A DNA stretch of 64,000 nt. Source: JAGQZY01 sp964588335 (lineage in GTDB: Bacteria > Bdellovibrionota > Bdellovibrionia > Bdellovibrionales > JAGQZY01). Under the pieces are notes generated by a model. It worked only from the letters and a program-made list of their open reading frames with translations, was not told the origin of the DNA and ran no database searches. Below, piece by piece: positions 18,218 to 27,093 of the stretch. The first letter of the stretch is position 1. Each line of letters starts with the position of its first letter. Location: positions 62,001 through 126,000 of the forward strand of contig CAZPOV010000002.1 of the NCBI GenBank assembly GCA_964588335.1, in the 5' to 3' direction. The translations under genes and the position numbers were made by a program.

Positions 18218-19136
18218 TGCTTGGCTAGAACCATTTTTCTTTGTGGTCGATCCCAGCAAGCGATTGTTTTTTATTTATCTTCTTTCATCGGTTCTTATTG
18301 GCGTGATGGTTTTGTATCGACAAAATGGTGGTAGTGGTCTTCAGGCCTTTGAAAACTTAATAAACCCCAAGGTGTGGTTTCACCGTTCCAGTCGTGTCGA
18401 TTTTCAGCTGCTTATTTTTAATAGCCTGTTGCGAACGTTTTTATTTTTCTTTGTCCTTGTGAACTCTCTATGGGTTTCGAAAGTGGTGATGCGACAGCTG
18501 GTGGCGTGGTGGCCCAATCATCAGGCTTGGAATGTCAGTTACCAACAAGGCCTTTTAGCCTACGCTGTTGTCAGCTTCGTGCTGCTCGACTTTGCGCGCT
18601 TTTTTCAACACTATCTGTTTCATAAAATTCCGTTTTTGTGGCGCTTTCATAAGGTGCATCACTCCGCTGAGGTGATGACTCCTGTGACTCTTTATCGCAC
18701 CCACCCCATAGAAAGTTTGGTCTCAGCGTTCCGCAGAATTTTCGTGATTGGATTGATTTCGGGAGTGTTTCTGTTCACCACCCAATCGGTGATCGGACCG
18801 TTCGCCATTTTTGGTGTCAACGCCTTGGATTTTGCCTTCAACTTTTTAGGAAGTAATTTACGTCATTCCCATGTTTGGTTGAGCTTTGGACCTTTCAATT
18901 ACTTTTTTGTCAGTCCTGCACAACATCAGATCCATCACAGCCGAGCCCGCAAGCACCATGATAAAAACCTGGGTTTTGCCCTTTCGATTTGGGATCAGTT
19001 GTTTGGCACTTTCTACCAAGTGCGCCAAAAAGAATTTTTGATCTTCGGAGTGCGAGGCGAGAAGCACCAAAACTTGCTGGCGGCCCTGAAGGCGCCTTTC
19101 CGCTCCGTGAAGCTGAATAAATCTAAGACATTATAG
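18204..19136 (+). CDS. Fatty acid hydroxylase / sterol desaturase family membrane protein
   Basis: Several membrane helices carry the three His clusters of the di-iron superfamily: HYLFHK, then RFHKVHHSAEV, and HQIHHSR. The enzyme should oxidise a lipid using O2 and a di-iron centre. ATG 18204 follows AGGAG by six bases and overlaps the receptor gene by 14 bases; TTG 18198 is less likely. The overlap puts a di-iron membrane oxygenase in the same translational unit as iron uptake proteins, which is unusual. The substrate, for example a membrane lipid or hopanoid-like compound, cannot be read from the sequence. Confidence 0.85.
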   Translation: MSSFDAWLEPFFFVVDPSKRLFFIYLLSSVLIGVMVLYRQNGGSGLQAFENLINPKVWFHRSSRVDFQLLIFNSLLRTFLFFFVLVNSLWVSKVVMRQLVAWWPNHQAWNVSYQQGLLAYAVVSFVLLDFARFFQHYLFHKIPFLWRFHKVHHSAEVMTPVTLYRTHPIESLVSAFRRIFVIGLISGVFLFTTQSVIGPFAIFGVNALDFAFNFLGSNLRHSHVWLSFGPFNYFFVSPAQHQIHHSRARKHHDKNLGFALSIWDQLFGTFYQVRQKEFLIFGVRGEKHQNLLAALKAPFRSVKLNKSKTL

Positions 19137-19206
19137 GGAGTTAGCGAATTTTTCCGCAAGGTTTTCAGGTGGACTTTAAGAGCCCTGGGAATTATAGTGG
19201 CGAGCC

Positions 19207-20091
19207 ATGAGTACAAAAGGAAAAATTGTTGCTGGATGTATGGCTCCGCATCCTCCTCATCTTGTGTACGGGGAAAACCCGCCACAGAATGAACCGAAAT
19301 CGGAGTGTGGCTGGGAGACTTTAAGATGGGCTTATGAACGCCTTAGAGACTCTTTAAAAGACATTGATTACGATGTTCTGCTTGTGCATTCGCCGCACTG
19401 GCGAACCCAGATAGGCACCCACTTCCTTGGCTATCCGGAATTTAAATCTCTTTCTGTGGATCCTATTTTTCCACATCTTTTTCGATTTCATTATGATTTG
19501 AAAGTGGATGTGGACTTGTCGCGAAGTATTCACGATCGAGCCAAGGAAAAAGGGATGATCGTCAAAATGATGGAGAATCCCGATTTTCGTATCGACTATG
19601 GAACCATCACGGCTTTGCAAATGACTCGGCCCGAATGGGATAAACCGATCATTGGTATCTCCAGTGTCGGTCGCTCGGCCTACTTCTCAATGGATGTGAT
19701 GCAAGAAGAGATGATCAAGCTCGGCGAAGCCACCCGTGAAGCTGTTGAGGCCTCGGGTAAGAAGGTGGTCCTATTGGCGAGCCACAGCTTGTCTCATCGT
19801 CATTTTATTACCGAGCCTGATATTCCCGAAGATATGAGCCAAGAGCACATCTACCATCATGGGCAGTATTTGTGGGATATGAAAATGATCGAATTAATGA
19901 AAAAAGGTGATGTGCAGACGATCTTTGATGTGATGACTGATTTTACCGAACAGACGATCAGTGAATGCGACGGTGGCGGACTGATGTGGATGCTGTCGGC
20001 CATGGGAATGCCCACCACTCCTGCGAAGATCCATGGTTATGGCACCGTGATTGGAACTGGCAACGTCGTGGCCGAATGGAGGGGACAGTGA
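19207..20091 (+). CDS. Class III extradiol dioxygenase, 2-aminophenol 1,6-dioxygenase beta-like
   Basis: A 294-residue LigB-type protein. Iron ligands expected from aminophenol dioxygenase beta subunits are present: His in APHPPH near residue 15, His in LVHSPHW (61 or 64) and Glu in TISECDGGG (about 253); the acid-base His lies in LLASHSLSHRHF. This should be the catalytic subunit, cleaving a 2-aminophenol-type ring to a 2-aminomuconic semialdehyde. It overlaps the next gene by four bases (GTGA). The best-known relatives are AmnB and CnbCb. The exact substrate (2-aminophenol, a chlorinated or carboxylated derivative, or another catechol analogue) is not determined. Confidence 0.85.
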   Translation: MSTKGKIVAGCMAPHPPHLVYGENPPQNEPKSECGWETLRWAYERLRDSLKDIDYDVLLVHSPHWRTQIGTHFLGYPEFKSLSVDPIFPHLFRFHYDLKVDVDLSRSIHDRAKEKGMIVKMMENPDFRIDYGTITALQMTRPEWDKPIIGISSVGRSAYFSMDVMQEEMIKLGEATREAVEASGKKVVLLASHSLSHRHFITEPDIPEDMSQEHIYHHGQYLWDMKMIELMKKGDVQTIFDVMTDFTEQTISECDGGGLMWMLSAMGMPTTPAKIHGYGTVIGTGNVVAEWRGQ

Positions 20092-21092
20092 AAGACACTT
20101 TTAAAACTCCTGAGTACACCGAGGCCCATTGTAAAAATGTTTTAAAAGGTTTTGTCCTTCCAGGGCTTCCGCATCCGCTATTAAAGCCGGACGGGCGACC
20201 GGCCTGGAAAAAATTGCGCCAAGCTTATGATCGGGTGGCGAAAGAGGTGGAGGCCTTGAACCCTGATTTGATTCTTATTTACAGCACGTATTGGGCGAGT
20301 ATTTTAGGTCACCAAATTCAGGCCTTACCGAACCCCAGTTGGACTCTTGTTGATGATGAATGGCATGACTTGGGAAGCATACCCTATGAATTCACCACTG
20401 ACGTCGAATTTGCCAAAGCATACAATGAAGCCAATCTTGAGCGTGGTTTAAAGTCTCGTTTGACGGCTTACGAAGGCTTTCCTATTGATACCGGCTCAGT
20501 GGTCTGTCTAAAGCTTCTTGATCCGAACAACAAATTCAAATCTTGTATTGTTTCAAGCAATATATATTCAGACCGTGCCGAGCAGATTATTTTAGGCAAA
20601 GGAGCTAAAGACGCTCTTCGAAAGACCAACAAAAAGGCCGTTGTGATCTCAATTTCCAGTCTCTCCAATCGCTATAGCATTGTTGAACCGGAAAAATGTG
20701 AAGACGCAATCTCTTCTAAAAAAGATGAAGAGTGGAATCAAAAGTTTATCGAGTTTTTGGAAAAAGGTCGTCTCGAAGATGTGTCACAACTGTCACGGCA
20801 GTTTCACCGCGAAGCGCGAGTCACCAAAAAGGTGGTCAATTATAAACCTTTTTGGTGGTTGGCTTCAGTGATGGGTGAAACCAACGCTTATGAAGGTGAA
20901 CTGTACGAGTATCAGCCGGTACAAGGCACCGGTGCGGCCTTGATTGGCCTGACACCAACAGCTCAGCCAGCACCAGACCTTGAGTTTGACGAGGACAATG
21001 TCGAGGTTTTTCAAGGCGACCGCAATGTGCTGGCTGGTGATCACGAAGACTCTGGTGATGGCCGGTATCACGATGAGGAGCCCTTGCAGTGA
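20088..21092 (+). CDS. Class III dioxygenase-like alpha subunit, apparently non-catalytic
   Basis: This 334-residue protein is a paralogue of the preceding one: GFVLPGLPHPLL aligns with the first iron-binding region, and the Rossmann-like core continues. The second His motif is YSTYW instead of HSPHW, and the acid-base SHSLSHRH is SSLSNRYS, so iron binding and catalysis are lost. This is just what is seen in alpha subunits of 2-aminophenol 1,6-dioxygenase. It probably forms a heterotetramer with the beta-like protein. The last 50 residues are acidic and look disordered, which I do not know from AmnA. GTG 20088 follows GGAGGGG and overlaps the previous stop. Confidence 0.83.
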   Translation: MKDTFKTPEYTEAHCKNVLKGFVLPGLPHPLLKPDGRPAWKKLRQAYDRVAKEVEALNPDLILIYSTYWASILGHQIQALPNPSWTLVDDEWHDLGSIPYEFTTDVEFAKAYNEANLERGLKSRLTAYEGFPIDTGSVVCLKLLDPNNKFKSCIVSSNIYSDRAEQIILGKGAKDALRKTNKKAVVISISSLSNRYSIVEPEKCEDAISSKKDEEWNQKFIEFLEKGRLEDVSQLSRQFHREARVTKKVVNYKPFWWLASVMGETNAYEGELYEYQPVQGTGAALIGLTPTAQPAPDLEFDEDNVEVFQGDRNVLAGDHEDSGDGRYHDEEPLQ

Positions 21093-22162
21093 AAGTCTAT
21101 CCTTCCAGTCCTTTAGGAGAGAAATCCGATCTGCCCACGGGCCGTGATGTTGAGTGGGAACCGCTTGTCGATTTTCGTCGCAACGGGGTTAGTGAAAATA
21201 CCATTCATGGGGCGGTGTCTTGGTACAGTGGCGATCAGAAGATTCATGCCTGGGGTGGAAACGTCCTATGCTATGGGCGCTCCATGATGAAACCCTTTTA
21301 TATTAAAGTTTTTGCCGATGAATTGGCGGACGTAACGGATTGGAAACAAAAAGCCATTTCTTTAGCCAGTCATAACGGAACCGCCCAACATGTTGAGGCG
21401 GCACAAAGTTTATTAAGCGAAGGTGAGTGGGGCTTGATGCTCACACCTTTAGACCTTCCTTTGGTGCAGTTTGGCCGCCAGGTTCGCCGACCGCGGCGCT
21501 GGTATAACAACTCTTCGGGGCATCATGCTGCGATATTAAAAGGTTGCCGTCTTAAGGGGTGGAACCGTGCCGGTTACACGCTACCCAATCACCCGGTGTT
21601 CAAAGCCTTCCTTGAGGTCGTAAAAGAGTATTTGGGGCCCGAGTACGAAGCCAAGCGTGTCGCCCGTGACGGCGATGGCTTGCCAACAGTGGCTATGACG
21701 GTTAACGAATTGGCTCAGTGTTACGCAAAACTGGCGCAAAAAAAACAAGAGGATTGGATTTGGGAGGCGTTCACACGCGAACCGGACCTTATCGGTGGTT
21801 TCAATCGGTTAGACACCACTGTTATCAAATCTTGCAAAGGCCGAGTCATTGCCAAAGAGGGAGCCGATGGCCTTTTGGGAATGGCGATTGAGCATCCCGA
21901 TTATCCTGACGGCTTAGGGGTGGTGATTAAAATTGCCCATGGCTGGAACCCGCAGGCGACATGGTATGTGGCGCGATCGATTCTTGGGGTTTTGGGTATG
22001 GAATTGCGCAATCCTTACCCATTAAAAAGACAAAAGGCCTTCGTGGTTCCTGGTATAGTACCAGATTCCTTGGTTTCAAAAATTGAAGAGGTACCGACCT
22101 GGGATGAGTGGGACCCGGATCATGATCGTTGGTACTTCAACTATCAAGACCATCAATGGTGA
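21089..22162 (+). CDS. Asparaginase-II family (pfam06089-like) amidohydrolase
   Basis: The sequence follows the asparaginase II pattern: IHGAVSWYSGDQKIHAWGG, then YGRSMMKPFYIKV, SLASHNGTAQHVEAA, NNSSGHHAAIL, GDGLPTVAMTVNELAQCYAKLA and KEGADGLLGMAI. This family is unrelated to the L-asparaginase AnsA/AnsB fold families and is characterised in only few species. It starts at GTG 21089, overlapping the alpha subunit stop by four bases, and is followed by the RidA-like gene after eight bases. Its place in a ring-cleavage operon suggests it hydrolyses an amide or releases an amine from a pathway intermediate, not asparagine. This part is inference. Confidence 0.85.
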   Translation: MKVYPSSPLGEKSDLPTGRDVEWEPLVDFRRNGVSENTIHGAVSWYSGDQKIHAWGGNVLCYGRSMMKPFYIKVFADELADVTDWKQKAISLASHNGTAQHVEAAQSLLSEGEWGLMLTPLDLPLVQFGRQVRRPRRWYNNSSGHHAAILKGCRLKGWNRAGYTLPNHPVFKAFLEVVKEYLGPEYEAKRVARDGDGLPTVAMTVNELAQCYAKLAQKKQEDWIWEAFTREPDLIGGFNRLDTTVIKSCKGRVIAKEGADGLLGMAIEHPDYPDGLGVVIKIAHGWNPQATWYVARSILGVLGMELRNPYPLKRQKAFVVPGIVPDSLVSKIEEVPTWDEWDPDHDRWYFNYQDHQW

Positions 22163-22170
22163 GGTAAGAA

Positions 22171-22587
22171 ATGAGTCGAATAATTAGTGAAACTGCTCCA
22201 GAGCCGGTTGGCTCCTATCCCCATGCCCGTCGCGTTGGTGATTTTTTATTTCTTTCTGGTGTCGGCCCTCGCACTCGGGGTAGCAAAACCATCCCCGGAG
22301 TGGCCTTTGATGCCGACGGGAACGTAATTTCTCACGATGCTGAAGCTCAAACCCACGCGGTGATTAAAAATATCGAAATGGTTTTAAAAGATTCCGGTCT
22401 TGGCTTAGAGGATTTGGTCGACGTGCAATGTTTCTTAACCAATATGGAAAGAGACTTCAAAGCGTTCAATAAAGTTTACGGTGAATACTTTTCCGTGGAA
22501 ACGGGACCTTGCCGAACCACTGTCGAAGTCGGTGCGCTACCGACCCCCATTGCGGTCGAGTTCAAAGCGATTGCAAAATTCAAATAA
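22171..22587 (+). CDS. RidA family protein, probable 2-aminomuconate deaminase
   Basis: The 138-residue protein has RidA hallmarks: GSYPHARRVGDFLFLSG, the internal LKDSGLGLEDLVDVQCFLTN and the C-terminal VEVGALPTPIAVEFKAIA. RidA proteins hydrolyse enamines or imines. The 2-aminomuconate deaminase AmnD of the 2-aminophenol pathway belongs to this family, and the location next to aminophenol dioxygenase-like subunits favours that role: conversion of 2-aminomuconate to a keto or hydroxy acid plus ammonia. The active-site Arg position of classical RidA is occupied by Cys (GPCRTTVEVG), with Arg next to it. It is the last gene of the operon and overlaps a convergent gene by eight bases. Confidence 0.83.
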   Translation: MSRIISETAPEPVGSYPHARRVGDFLFLSGVGPRTRGSKTIPGVAFDADGNVISHDAEAQTHAVIKNIEMVLKDSGLGLEDLVDVQCFLTNMERDFKAFNKVYGEYFSVETGPCRTTVEVGALPTPIAVEFKAIAKFK

Positions 22588-23263
22588 TGGCTTGATCGGG
22601 GACTTCCACGCGAAGGTCCTCGTAGATCACCCGATACCAAATGTATTGAAAAACAAAAAATATTGGCAGTCCGACCAAAAACAGTGGCAACACAAATAAA
22701 ATTGTACTGACAATCAACAAGCCCATCAAGATCAGGACACCAAACGCGAAGGGGCCGATGTTTTTAATAATCCCATCAAGCGCTAATGAAATTGTTTTTT
22801 GGTATCGCAGATTTTGATTAAAGAAAAGAATCGGAAAAGCCACTCCAACCACCAAGCTAATAGGCAAAGTAAAAAGCCCAATCCAGCCGAACATCACGTT
22901 GACGTAAGGAATTTGCGCGATCAACTGTGGACCGGCGTAAGCCGCCGCTTGAATCAGCATCAGAGGCAGCATTTTTTCAAGCAAAGGGCGATTTTTCACG
23001 GTATCAATCAACTCGTTCACATTGCTTTCACGACCATTTTCCCATTCTTTGGCGGCTTTAAGGAAGATCAGAGGAGAGAGAGCACTCACCAAGCCACCCA
23101 CCAAAGCACCGAGAAAAGGAATGGCAGAAAGGAAGGCTCCCAGAGCGATGAAAAAGCCAATGGCTAGAGTCAGTCCATAGTTGAATTTAACCAATTCCCA
23201 AGATTTTAAAATCATGGCCCAAACATCGTCGACGGTAATTCTATTGATCTGATTTTCATCCAT
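22580..23263 (-). CDS. Multi-pass membrane protein of unknown function
   Basis: About 227 residues with five or six membrane segments (for example YGLTLAIGFFIALGAF, ALVGGLVSALSPLIFL, FGVLILMGLLIVSTIL). A short amphipathic N-terminus MDENQINRITVDDVWAM precedes the first segment. The pattern resembles the small uncharacterised proteins of six-segment type annotated as hypothetical transporters or membrane regulators. ATG 23263 is chosen; an in-frame ATG at 23371 would add 36 residues but would leave only 50 bases to the divergent aminopeptidase start. No ribosome site decides between them. Confidence 0.72.
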   Translation of the reverse strand: MDENQINRITVDDVWAMILKSWELVKFNYGLTLAIGFFIALGAFLSAIPFLGALVGGLVSALSPLIFLKAAKEWENGRESNVNELIDTVKNRPLLEKMLPLMLIQAAAYAGPQLIAQIPYVNVMFGWIGLFTLPISLVVGVAFPILFFNQNLRYQKTISLALDGIIKNIGPFAFGVLILMGLLIVSTILFVLPLFLVGLPIFFVFQYIWYRVIYEDLRVEVPDQAII

Positions 23264-23421
23264 GCCTGTATTCTCATCGGACGAGACGGAGAATCCAAGA
23301 TTTTTTTTGCGCCGCAATATTTCATAGGTAGAGAAAACAGGGAAAAGCCTCGCATTTTCAAGGAAATCCATGATTGACGGTTGCTGATGTCCTGCGTAAA
23401 TTTCCTTTGGGAGAGAGCCTC

Positions 23422-26097
23422 ATGAAAATACTGATATTGATAGCCGTCTTAGGAAGCCTGGTTTCTTGTAGTTTTTTTAACTCAGAGAAACCACCACGTG
23501 ATTTAAAAGCTTTGTTAAGCGAAGACTATGCTCGCGCTCGCAGTGAAAAAATTAGCGATGTCACTTATCAATTGAAGTTTGATCTCACCGACGAAAAATC
23601 GTTTTCGGGCACGACAGCGGTGCATTTTAATTTGAAAGAAAAAATGTTCGTCAGTCTTGATTTTGTAAACGGTCATGTTTTGGATATTAATATCAACGGT
23701 CAGACGATTTCAGCACCGCCTTATAATGGTTATTACATCGAGCTACCGGAAGAGTATTTAAAAATCGGTAAGAACTCTGTCCTTATCAATTACACTCACG
23801 CCTATTCAAAGAATGGAGCGGGACTTTATAAATACGTCGATGTAAAAGATAACCGTGTTTATCTTTATTCCAATTTTGAACCCTATCATGCCAATCAACT
23901 TTTTCCTTGCTTTGATCAGCCCGATTTAAAGGCGCATTACACCACCCAGGTTCTTGCTCCCAAAGGTTGGCATGTGATCACCGCCACTCGTGAAACTGAA
24001 AAAGTCGAAAAAGGACAGTATGAACAGTGGTTTTTTCCACAGTCGTCGCAATTTTCAACTTACACTTATTCATTGCATGCCGGTGAGTATGAGGTGTGGG
24101 AAGATGTTGCAAAAACAAAAAACCACGAGATTCCACTTCGTCTTTTTGCAAGAAAGTCGTTAGCTGCTTTTGTGAAAACTGACGATTGGTTCACTTGGAC
24201 CAAACAGGGTTTTGATTTTTTTGAATCTTACTATTCTTATCCTTATCCCTACACTAAATACGATCAGGTTTTGGTACCGGATTTTAATCACGGGGCCATG
24301 GAGAATGTGGCAGCTGTGACTTTCAATGAAGACCGGTATGTGACAAAAGGCGATAAAACCCGGGAGCAGAGGCGTAAGCTCGCCACCACTTTATTTCATG
24401 AAATGGCTCATATGTGGTTTGGCAATCTGGTCACTATGAAATGGTGGGATGATCTGTGGTTGAATGAAAGTTTTGCAACTTATTCTTCTTACGTCGGTTT
24501 GATGGAAGTGACTGAATTTAAAGAGGCTTGGAAAATTTTTAATAGTCGAAAACAGCAGAGTTATCGGCAGGATCAGTCGGCTACAACCCATCCCATAGCC
24601 CAGGGTTGTGCTCACACCCAGGCGGCGTTTGCCAACTTTGATTCGATCACCTATGGAAAGGGAGCTTCGGTATTAAAACAGCTTTCTTATCTGCTAGGAG
24701 AAAAAACGTACCGTAAAGCCTTAAAAAAGTATTTTACTGACTTTGCCACTAAGAACACCACACTCGCTGATTTTATGGGGACCATGGAGCAAGTTTCCGG
24801 TAAAGAGTTGAAAAGCTGGGAGCAGCGCTGGCTGAAAACTGAGATGTTGAATCAGGTTGAGGTCTTTTTTACTTGTCAACGCGGTCGCATCGATCATTTT
24901 GAAATTTACCAAACCGGAACCCAACAGCATCCCACTCTCAGAACCCATAAAACTCGTGTCGCCCTGTTTCGGCGCAGTGGAGGGGTTTACAAGCTCAACA
25001 CCACCCATGCCGTTGAATACTCGGGAGGGCAAACGCGGGTCAAAAAAATGGAGGGACGGTTGTGCCCCGATATCGTCTATCCGAACTATGAGGATCACGA
25101 CTATGTGGTGGTTCATTTCGATAAAAAGTCTTTGCAAAATATAGAAGCCAATTTAGTCACTTTGCAGGATCCCTTTATCCGAAGTGTAATTTGGTCTGAT
25201 TTGTGGGCTATGGTTCTCAACCAAGAAATGAGTATGAACCGTTATCTTGAAATCGTCGAGTTCAACGGATTGGTTGAAAAAGACTTGGATATTTTGAGTG
25301 ATATTTTTAACAACGTCGAGGTCGTCTTGAAAGAGTATTTTCCCGACGCCGGACAGCCCTGGGTGGCGAAAAGAGATGTTTGGGTGAAGTTTTTCGAACA
25401 AGCCATTATTACCAAGATGTACGAAAACATTGATGAGCCAACCGTACAAAGGCATTGGTTTGGTTATTTGGTTCAGGTGGCAGAGAGCCCCAAAGTCTTG
25501 CGCCTGCTGGAGAAGGTGGTGAAAAGACATCGTTCTGGGTTGCCGATTAATTTTGAAGTCGGCCAGGATCTGCGTTGGGATATTTTAAACACTCTGGTTG
25601 CCCATAATTATAAAGGGGCTGTGAAATTGGTCGCTTTGGAACAAAAACGTGACCCTTCGAAACGAGGCGAGCTGAAAGCACTTTTGGCCGAATCTTTACA
25701 GCCGTCTTTGCAAAACAAGAAGAAAATGTTTTCTCGATTATTGGCGAAAAAAGAAGAGCTCAGCTTTGGCACCTTGCGAACCATTATGGCCGGACTTTTT
25801 CCTTCGCAACAAAAAGCTTTTCACCGCAAATTTGTCGATTCTTTTTATAAAAACTTGTCCAGAATATCGGAATCCGGCGAAGAGTATTTTGCGTCTGAAT
25901 TTGCTGAGACCTTGGTTCCCACGTTTTGCGATCAGAAAAGTTCAACACAAATATCCAAGTATCTGGCGGCTGAAAAAGATTTATCGTTTCCAGTGGTGAA
26001 GACCTTACAGGCGGCTTTGTTTGAGAATCAACGCTGTTATAAAATGCGAAAAGTTCTTAAAGGCGACGATGCTGAAATGGCGGGCGCCACCTTCTAA
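23422..26097 (+). CDS. M1 family metallo-aminopeptidase, lipoprotein
   Basis: The N-terminus MKILILIAVLGSLVSC is a lipoprotein signal peptide, so the enzyme faces the periplasm or surface. The exopeptidase motif HGAMENVAAVTF precedes the zinc site HEMAHMWFGN...NESFATY, all intact. At 891 residues it has the length of a four-domain aminopeptidase N with a C-terminal helical domain. ATG 23422 is preceded by GGGAGAGAG. A lipid-anchored aminopeptidase suits an organism that takes up peptides from dead or invaded cells. The gene is single, convergent with the GNAT gene. Confidence 0.93.
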   Translation: MKILILIAVLGSLVSCSFFNSEKPPRDLKALLSEDYARARSEKISDVTYQLKFDLTDEKSFSGTTAVHFNLKEKMFVSLDFVNGHVLDININGQTISAPPYNGYYIELPEEYLKIGKNSVLINYTHAYSKNGAGLYKYVDVKDNRVYLYSNFEPYHANQLFPCFDQPDLKAHYTTQVLAPKGWHVITATRETEKVEKGQYEQWFFPQSSQFSTYTYSLHAGEYEVWEDVAKTKNHEIPLRLFARKSLAAFVKTDDWFTWTKQGFDFFESYYSYPYPYTKYDQVLVPDFNHGAMENVAAVTFNEDRYVTKGDKTREQRRKLATTLFHEMAHMWFGNLVTMKWWDDLWLNESFATYSSYVGLMEVTEFKEAWKIFNSRKQQSYRQDQSATTHPIAQGCAHTQAAFANFDSITYGKGASVLKQLSYLLGEKTYRKALKKYFTDFATKNTTLADFMGTMEQVSGKELKSWEQRWLKTEMLNQVEVFFTCQRGRIDHFEIYQTGTQQHPTLRTHKTRVALFRRSGGVYKLNTTHAVEYSGGQTRVKKMEGRLCPDIVYPNYEDHDYVVVHFDKKSLQNIEANLVTLQDPFIRSVIWSDLWAMVLNQEMSMNRYLEIVEFNGLVEKDLDILSDIFNNVEVVLKEYFPDAGQPWVAKRDVWVKFFEQAIITKMYENIDEPTVQRHWFGYLVQVAESPKVLRLLEKVVKRHRSGLPINFEVGQDLRWDILNTLVAHNYKGAVKLVALEQKRDPSKRGELKALLAESLQPSLQNKKKMFSRLLAKKEELSFGTLRTIMAGLFPSQQKAFHRKFVDSFYKNLSRISESGEEYFASEFAETLVPTFCDQKSSTQISKYLAAEKDLSFPVVKTLQAALFENQRCYKMRKVLKGDDAEMAGATF

Positions 26098-26102
26098 AGT
26101 TT

Positions 26103-26549
26103 TTAGGTCAGAGGTTTTTCCATTTGGATGATAAGGCCGGGAACATGCGGTTTGGTGGATACGCCGGTGATATCAAAGCCGGTTTTTAAGTTCAATATCA
26201 ACATCCCTCGGAAACCCATGCGGGTTTTGGTTTGTACAGCTTTATAGCCCTTTTGCACTAATATCTGATGTTGTTTTTGCATCAACTTTTTGCCGAGTCC
26301 CTTCTTGCGGTACTTTGGATGAACTCCACCCACCCAACTGTAGAATAGATTCGGTTTAAGGGCATATCCCACTTTGTAAGCGACAAGTTGAGAGTCTTCG
26401 TATCCAAGCAGAGCTAGCAATTGACTCTTGTGTGGAGCCTCACGGACAAAGTGGCCAGCACGAAAACTATTTGGAAAAACCTGCTTTTCTAAGTTTTCAA
26501 TATCCTGGCACTGTTCAGAGGTCAGACTTTCTAGACATTGAATTTCCAT
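26103..26549 (-). CDS. GNAT family N-acetyltransferase
   Basis: A single GNAT domain of 148 residues. The acetyl-CoA binding motif HPKYRKKGLGKKLMQKQHQ lies around residues 80-98 and VGGVHPKYR fits motif A. The acceptor is unknown. AAGGAGG precedes the start ATG. It ends six bases from the convergent aminopeptidase stop. Confidence 0.88.
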   Translation of the reverse strand: MEIQCLESLTSEQCQDIENLEKQVFPNSFRAGHFVREAPHKSQLLALLGYEDSQLVAYKVGYALKPNLFYSWVGGVHPKYRKKGLGKKLMQKQHQILVQKGYKAVQTKTRMGFRGMLILNLKTGFDITGVSTKPHVPGLIIQMEKPLT

Positions 26550-26632
26550 AGGCCTCCTTGTGACAAAGGTCCTAACGCCGTGCCACCTTATGATTCTTTG
26601 TCTGTTGAAGTCTCAATGGATAACATAGATAC

Positions 26633-27091
26633 ATGCAAAACAAACGTAAATTGTCTTCCTTCTTAATCAATCCAGACTTTCAGGGAAAATTTATAGCGAT
26701 CTTTGTGATCTTTGGTTTTTTTCAGGCCTTCGTTAATTACTATGCTATTTATTTTGCTTTTAAACAGATTCGTATCGGTATTGAAAAGTCTGAGCTTCCT
26801 TCGGACTCGACATTATTGGAGCTGGTCGGACTACAGGAATTTTACGTCATTAGTTTTATCGGAATTGCTTTTGCCATCTCTTTTCTGGTTTTCGTGGTTG
26901 TTGGATTGCGCTTCACGCATGGAGCTGCTGGTGCGTTGTATCGAATGAAAACCGAATTGGATGCAATGAAAGCACAAAAAGCCTTACATCATATCACTCT
27001 TCGTAAAGGTGACTTTTTTAAAGACGTGGAAAGTGCTTTTAATGAGATGGTCGATGAAGTGGGTGGTCAATCCTCAGAAAAAGACAATTAA
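26633..27091 (+). CDS. Membrane protein with HAMP-like cytoplasmic region
   Basis: Two membrane segments (IAIFVIFGFFQAFVNYYAI and ISFIGIAFAISFLVFVVVGL) enclose a short outer loop of about 40 residues. They are followed by a charged helical region (FTHGAAGALYRMKTELDAM...FFKDVESAFNEMVDEV) that looks like a HAMP domain. There is no output domain, so the protein is a sensor fragment or a structural element that may partner with a chemoreceptor or kinase. No clear ribosome site. Confidence 0.65.
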   Translation: MQNKRKLSSFLINPDFQGKFIAIFVIFGFFQAFVNYYAIYFAFKQIRIGIEKSELPSDSTLLELVGLQEFYVISFIGIAFAISFLVFVVVGLRFTHGAAGALYRMKTELDAMKAQKALHHITLRKGDFFKDVESAFNEMVDEVGGQSSEKDN

Positions 27092-27093
27092 AA

